34,155 nucleotides of DNA from Chloroflexota bacterium (GTDB taxonomy: Bacteria > Chloroflexota > Chloroflexia > Thermomicrobiales > UBA6265), in assembly GCA_023423795.1 (NCBI GenBank), contig JAFAEX010000176.1, positions 1-34,155 on the forward strand, written 5' to 3'. The notes below the pieces were generated by a model. The model was given only the letters and a program-made list of their open reading frames with translations, did no database searches and had not been told where the DNA came from. The position numbers were made by a program, and so were the translations under genes. Every line of letters starts with the position of its first letter. Positions within the stretch are counted from its first letter, which is position 1. Below, in pieces: positions 30,251 through 34,155 of the stretch.

Positions 30251-31630
30251 CTACTCCTGGTAGCCGCCTTCGATGGCGACCGCGTTGGCGAGGTCGTTCG
30301 CCTTGGCGATGGCGTCATCGATCGACTGCTGCCCGGCGATCGCCGCGGCGAATTCCTGGCTCACGTCGTTCCCGAGCTGCTGGAACTCGGGGATGCGGAC
30401 GAACTGGCCGCCGGTGTACGGCACCGGCATCGCGGTCGGTTCGTTCGGGTTGGCTTCGTTGATCGCGTTCAGCACGATGTCGGCGAAGCCGCCGGCGCGC
30501 TCGAGGTAGGCCGGGTTCTCGTAGGTCGAGGCGCGGGTCCCGGTCGGGGCGCGGCCCCAGCCTTCCTTGGCCACCAGCGCGTCGAGGTATTCCGGCGAGG
30601 TCGCCCACTCCATGAACGCCGTCGCCGCCTCCTTGTTGTCGGAGTTGGCGGGCATCGCGAAGTTCCAGCTCCACAGCCAGCTGCCGGTCGGCAATTCGGC
30701 GGACGGAGCGTAGGCGAACCCGACCTTGTCGTAGCCGCCGGGGTTGAGGTTCTCGTCGGTCAGCAGCTCGGCGGCCGAGGTCGCGTCGTACCAGAAGGCG
30801 CACTGGCCCTGGTTGAACAGCGTCTGGTTCTCGGTGAAGCCGTTCTGCTCCGCGCCCTCGGGGCCGTAGTTCTGGAGTAGCTCGATGTAGAACTTGATCG
30901 CCTCGGCCGACTTCTCGGACGAAAGCTGGGCATTCCAGTTCTCGTCGTACCACGAACCGCCGTAGGCGTTGATCACGGTGGTCAGCGGGGCGAGTTGCTG
31001 GCCCCAGCCCGGCAGGCCGCGCAGGCAGGCGCCGTTGACCGTGTCGCTATCGACGGCGGCCGCGATCTCGCCCATCTCCGCCCACGTCGGCCGCTCCGGC
31101 ACTTCGACCCCGGCGGCCTCCATGATGTCGGTCCGATAGAAGACCATCGAGCTTTCGCCGTAGAACGGCAGCGCGTACAGCCCGCCGTCGTACGACAGAC
31201 CGGCCTTCATGCTGTCGAACACATCGTCGAGGCCGTAGTCGGCGTTGGCGGCGGCTTCCTCGCCGACCTCTTCGAGCCAGCCCTGCTCGGCCCACAGCGG
31301 CACTTCGAACGGGCCGACCGTGAACAGGTCGAACTGGCCGGACTGGGTGGTCACGTCCTGCGTGATCGTCTGCCGGATCTCGTTCTCCGGCAGGACGGTC
31401 AGGTTGACCGTGATGTTCGGGTAGTACTTGGCGAACTCGCCGGCGTTGACCATCTCCTGCAGGGCCACCATCTGCGGGTTGGCGACCATGCCGACGTCGA
31501 TGGTGCCGGAGATCTCGGTGTTGGCGACCGGGGTGGAATCCTGCGCGCTGGCGCGCGAGCCGCCCATCTGCGTCGCCGCCGGCAACACCATCATCAGGGC
31601 CGCGGCAACCGACAACCACTTGGTACGCAT
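30251..31630 (-). CDS. Extracellular sugar-binding protein of an ABC importer
   Basis: The 459-residue protein is a family 1 solute-binding protein. It has a signal peptide (hydrophobic 6-19, probable cleavage after ASA at 29), then two-lobe features: QFDLFTVGPFEVPLWAEQG, ALPFYGESSMVFYRTDI, PTWAEMGEIAAAV, QGQCAFWYDATSAA and the C-terminal VSQEFAAAIAGQQS helix. Aromatic residues typical of sugar stacking are present. There is no lipobox Cys, so membrane anchoring is unclear. GGGGAGG lies 9 nt upstream of the ATG at 31630. It is the first gene of the operon; the substrate is unknown, with a polyol or sugar inferred from the dehydrogenase. Confidence 0.93.
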   Translation of the reverse strand: MRTKWLSVAAALMMVLPAATQMGGSRASAQDSTPVANTEISGTIDVGMVANPQMVALQEMVNAGEFAKYYPNITVNLTVLPENEIRQTITQDVTTQSGQFDLFTVGPFEVPLWAEQGWLEEVGEEAAANADYGLDDVFDSMKAGLSYDGGLYALPFYGESSMVFYRTDIMEAAGVEVPERPTWAEMGEIAAAVDSDTVNGACLRGLPGWGQQLAPLTTVINAYGGSWYDENWNAQLSSEKSAEAIKFYIELLQNYGPEGAEQNGFTENQTLFNQGQCAFWYDATSAAELLTDENLNPGGYDKVGFAYAPSAELPTGSWLWSWNFAMPANSDNKEAATAFMEWATSPEYLDALVAKEGWGRAPTGTRASTYENPAYLERAGGFADIVLNAINEANPNEPTAMPVPYTGGQFVRIPEFQQLGNDVSQEFAAAIAGQQSIDDAIAKANDLANAVAIEGGYQE

Positions 31631-31886
31631 GTTCGGATCCTCCCCGCCGGCGTGCGTCCTCGCCGTGCCGGCGCTGCGATCGTCGAACCGGGGCGGGCCT
31701 GCGAGGCCGTGCGGCGCGGGGGACCTCCAGGGTGCGCTTCTTCGCGACGCCTTTGAAGGCTCGGGCATGCCGATTTCGGCCCCGAGCTGCGCCATCGGAG
31801 CCCGGCGATCATATGCACGCTTGATTGAACGGTCAAGCGCGTTCCATTCGGCACCGATACCGATGCCGGAGCGCATCCTTCACCGC
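31631..31886. other. Leader and promoter region of the sugar operon
   Basis: This 256-bp spacer holds the ribosome binding site of the binding protein, an untranslated leader of about 170 nt and the promoter/operator at 31808-31839. The minus-strand frame through it is open but overlaps the promoter, so I treat it as non-coding. Confidence 0.55.
31808..31839 (-). promoter_or_regulatory. Promoter with overlapping operator for the sugar operon
   Basis: On the minus strand TTGACC (31831-31836, 5 of 6) is separated by 17 bp from TATGAT (31808-31813, 5 of 6). The inverted repeat CGCTTGA-N8-TCAAGCG (31818-31824, 31833-31839) covers the -35 and spacer. A repressor of LacI, GntR or ROK type is the likely ligand, by inference; no regulator gene is in the window. 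Confidence 0.75.
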
Positions 31887-33599
31887 TCACCCGCCTCGGT
31901 CGAGCCCCGTTCCGGCGACGGTGATCGGCCCGGCCGCCGGGGCCGGCCACGGCGGGCTCCACTGGGGCGAACCGGTCGGCCATTCGCCGTCGTAGGGGAG
32001 ATCCACATCCGCTGTCAGGATCTCCTCGCCGCCGATGCCGTCGATGCGCGACGCCGGTTGCGACGGATCGCCGGGCAGCGCGAACAACGATTCGCTCCCC
32101 GGCGACCAGGTGAGCGCCCCGGACAGGAAGCGCCGCACGGCGATCTTCGTCTCGTTGCCGGAGCGGTTGCGCAGGACGACTTCGCCCGACATGTCCACCC
32201 AGGCCAGCCACCGGCCGTCGGGGGACCAGGCGGGCGCCCACGACGACGTCGAGGCGGCGATGCGCCCGGCGATCTCCTCGATCGCGCCGCTCATTGGGTC
32301 CACCCCGAGGATTGTGGCCAGCGCGCTCGCCGGCTCGCCGGGTTGGCCGCGTGCTCGGGTGAGCACCAGCAGTTGGTCGCCGATCGGCGACCAAAGGAGG
32401 CGGTTCGCGCCGGGCGTTCGGTCGCCGGTGAGCGAACTGGCGGCGCCGTCGTCCGCGTCCCAGATCCACACCTCGGACGGGCCGGAGAGCGGCGACCAGA
32501 CCTGCTCATCGGCGATCGGTCGGCCGATGAAGGCGACGAACCGGCCATCGGGCGACCACGCCGGGCTTGTGCCGTGGCCGCCGGTTTGGGCGGAAATGTC
32601 GGTGCTTCGCCCCGTTTCAACGTCCACGACGCGGACCGTCAGCAATCCGGTTTCGGTGCGCAGGTCCCAGTCGGCCACGCTGGTCAGGGCGATCGATGCG
32701 CCATCCGGCGACCACGACGGCACCGCGTTCGGGTGGGCGAATCCGTACACGCGGCGCAGGCCCGTGCCGTCGGGCGCGACGACGTAGAGGGCAGCCGGGT
32801 CGCGTCCGCTGGCGTTGCTCGGGGCGATGAACGCGACGAGGGACCGGTCCGGGCTCCAGATCGGACGCGTGACCGGCGGCCCGTTGGCGACGAGGCCGAG
32901 CATCGTGCCGTCCGGCGCGGCCAGCCAGAGCGCCCGGTCGCGGGCCAGCACCAGCGGCGCGACGTTCATCGCGGTTCGCAGGCGTGCCGCGGCCTCGGCG
33001 TCGCCCGCGTGCGCGACCGCCAGCGACGCCAGCGCCCGCTCGCGGCCGAGCGCATCGCCGTCGCGCGCGGCGCGCCGTTCGTCGGTCTGCCATCGGGCCA
33101 CCCGCTGTTCGCGAGCGGCGACGAGCAGGTCGCGTGCGTCGGCATTTCCCGGCAGTGCGCGCACAACGGGACCGAGTGCTTCCGATGCCGCGTCCCAATC
33201 GCCGAGCGCCATTGCCGCGACGGCGGCCGCGCGCGCGGTTCGGGCGTCATCGGTTGCGATCATCAGGGCGGAGAGCGCGGCGTCCGGCTCGTCGCCGGGC
33301 GCGGTCATCCCGTGGGTCGCCCACCGGAGATCGCCGGCGAGGAGCGCGCGAGCGCGGTCCCGTTCGCGGGCGGGTCCGTCGCGCGCGGCGAACTGGCCGA
33401 GGGCGGCGAATGATCCCACCCCGGCGGCGGCGGTCAGGAACGCGAGCAGTACGACCGAAAGGATGGCGTGCGCCCGGGCTGGACCTGAGCCAGACCGGCG
33501 GCCCTTCGCACGCCTCGCGACGGAGCCCAGGCGGGCCCCGCACGCATCGCACATCGCGCGTGTTGGGTCGTTGCTGGCGGCGCAGGAGGTACAAAACAT
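31887..33599 (-). CDS. Zinc-ribbon membrane protein with TolB-like beta-propeller
   Basis: The 570-residue protein has an N-terminal zinc ribbon (C3, C6, C17, C20), a basic stretch, one membrane helix (about 44-68), a helical TPR-like region (about 75-205) and a propeller made of repeated WSPDG-type blades (at least six WSP motifs between about 260 and 545, e.g. SWSPDGASIAL, AWSPDGRFVAF, AWSPDGRWLAW). The ribbon should face the cytoplasm and the propeller the outside. Its role is unknown; propellers of this kind bind partners or sense ligands. The ATG at 33599 is chosen because zinc ribbons of this type start MFC; the ribosome binding site is weak. Confidence 0.82.
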   Translation of the reverse strand: MFCTSCAASNDPTRAMCDACGARLGSVARRAKGRRSGSGPARAHAILSVVLLAFLTAAAGVGSFAALGQFAARDGPARERDRARALLAGDLRWATHGMTAPGDEPDAALSALMIATDDARTARAAAVAAMALGDWDAASEALGPVVRALPGNADARDLLVAAREQRVARWQTDERRAARDGDALGRERALASLAVAHAGDAEAAARLRTAMNVAPLVLARDRALWLAAPDGTMLGLVANGPPVTRPIWSPDRSLVAFIAPSNASGRDPAALYVVAPDGTGLRRVYGFAHPNAVPSWSPDGASIALTSVADWDLRTETGLLTVRVVDVETGRSTDISAQTGGHGTSPAWSPDGRFVAFIGRPIADEQVWSPLSGPSEVWIWDADDGAASSLTGDRTPGANRLLWSPIGDQLLVLTRARGQPGEPASALATILGVDPMSGAIEEIAGRIAASTSSWAPAWSPDGRWLAWVDMSGEVVLRNRSGNETKIAVRRFLSGALTWSPGSESLFALPGDPSQPASRIDGIGGEEILTADVDLPYDGEWPTGSPQWSPPWPAPAAGPITVAGTGLDRGG

Positions 33600-33701
33600 C
33601 GGCGGCGTCCGGATCGACGGCGGCACGGACGGCGGGCCGCTCGCAGCCAGCATCCCACCGGGATCAGGCGGGCGTCAACGACCAACGATCCACCCCAGAG
33701 G

Positions 33702-33730
33702 TTGCCGCTCCGCGTTTGGAAACCTATCCT
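33702..33730 (+). promoter_or_regulatory. Possible promoter of the partial gene at the window end
   Basis: TTGCCG (33702-33707), a 17-bp spacer and TATCCT (33725-33730) form a moderate sigma-70-type promoter on the plus strand, about 130 bp upstream of the start at 33863. Confidence 0.35.
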
Positions 33731-33862
33731 TTGCGCGACGCCCGCGCAGATCGGCTTCGTGACCCGCCGTGGTGATGCCCGGAATGGGCCGTGGCCCCGG
33801 GCTACTCGACAGCGGCGGCTACCGTCTGGCGCGCGAGGCGACGGGGAACGCGCGGTCGCCGG

Positions 33863-34155
33863 ATGCGCCGCGGTGGCGGGTGCAGGGCTTTGGGCGACCC
33901 CGGATTCCACAGCGACGACCAGCGGCGCCTCGGCGCGATCGTGTTTGGCGCCTCGATCCTTGTGGCGTTGCTCATCGTAGCCGTGCGCCTCATCGCCGGC
34001 CGCGACGACGCGCCGGTTCCCGCGCCGGCGGACTACGGCGGCCCGGTCGTCGTCCTCCTGACCCCGGTCGATGCCGTGCAGGCGCCGCCGGCCACCCCGA
34101 CGCTGCCGCCCGCGACCCCCGCCGCGACGCCGCCGCCCGCCGTCGTCCCCACGCC
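33863..34155 (+). CDS. Partial proline-rich single-pass membrane protein (3' end outside the window)
   Basis: The frame stays open to the window edge. From an ATG at 33863 it encodes a short Arg/Gly-rich start, DPGFHSDDQRR, a membrane helix (LGAIVFGASILVALLIVAVRLI), then a Pro/Ala/Thr-rich extracellular-type stretch (APVPAPADYGG, ATPTLPPATPAATPPP). A TTG at 33890 is another possible start. The catalytic or binding part lies beyond the window. Membrane-anchored enzymes such as sortases or peptidoglycan-binding proteins often have this start, but I cannot assign it. Confidence 0.6.
   Translation, partial: MRRGGGCRALGDPGFHSDDQRRLGAIVFGASILVALLIVAVRLIAGRDDAPVPAPADYGGPVVVLLTPVDAVQAPPATPTLPPATPAATPPPAVVPT

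Noticed and set aside
31631..31800. Riboswitch in the sugar operon leader
   Set aside because: The leader is long enough, but I see only short GC hairpins and no recognisable riboswitch core.
31631..31876. 82-residue N-terminal extension of the sugar-binding protein
   Set aside because: It would run through the promoter and operator and place the signal peptide in the interior.

Overview
The window is GC-rich DNA (about 70% by eye) with dense, short-spaced genes and many GTG starts preceded by GGAGG-type ribosome binding sites. The gene content suggests a member of Chloroflexota, most likely class Thermomicrobia. The pointers are a SCO1664-family protein (a family known mainly from Actinobacteria and Chloroflexi), an LLM-class F420-type oxidoreductase, Excalibur and Cys-rich exported proteins, and a Gram-positive-type GAAC-N4-GTTC SOS box. 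The taxonomy is inference; there is no rRNA or other universal phylogenetic marker here beyond guaA and proC. No tRNA, rRNA, CRISPR array, transposase or phage module was seen.

Layout. 1-819 has no convincing gene but holds a striking pair of inverted arrays of AT-richer 11-bp repeats (130-173 and 350-393). 820-5482 encodes a triple-Excalibur surface protein with a sortase-like tail, a degenerate stand-alone receiver, a SprT-like protein lacking the first metal-binding His, an M20 peptidase and a charged exported protein. 5862-9522 holds a small unknown protein, an LLM oxidoreductase, a one-knuckle Zn-type protein, a TrmH/SpoU RNA methyltransferase, MgtC and a glutaredoxin-PDZ fusion. 9611-19377 is mostly housekeeping: guaA, a TauE/SafE permease with a small membrane partner, a SCO1664-family protein, an FAH-family hydrolase, a YpfJ-like zinc metallopeptidase, a YyaL/DUF255 thioredoxin-domain protein, proC, and a Cys-rich exported protein.

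19611-23359 (minus strand) is the most interesting block. It is a three-gene operon encoding a free-standing PolX-type N-terminal/HhH protein, an XPB-like helicase and a Bax1-like DUF790 protein. A promoter (TGGACG-N17-TACAAT) lies upstream with a perfect GAAC-N4-GTTC palindrome just downstream of the -10. This reads as an SOS-controlled bacterial counterpart of the archaeal XPB-Bax1 helicase-nuclease pair, in which the Bax1 partner may have lost a catalytic acid.

23640-27085 carries RNase Z, an unknown small protein, a class V aminotransferase and a RusA-type resolvase. Between them are REP-like palindromes sharing a TCATCCCGAGC...GCTCGGGATGA core and a 22-bp tandem repeat that seems to have grown out of one REP arm. 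27245-31838 is a sugar/polyol uptake operon (binding protein, two permeases, zinc-dependent dehydrogenase, no ATPase) behind a good promoter overlapped by an inverted repeat. The window ends with a zinc-ribbon/beta-propeller membrane protein and, divergently, the start of a proline-rich membrane protein that runs off the edge.
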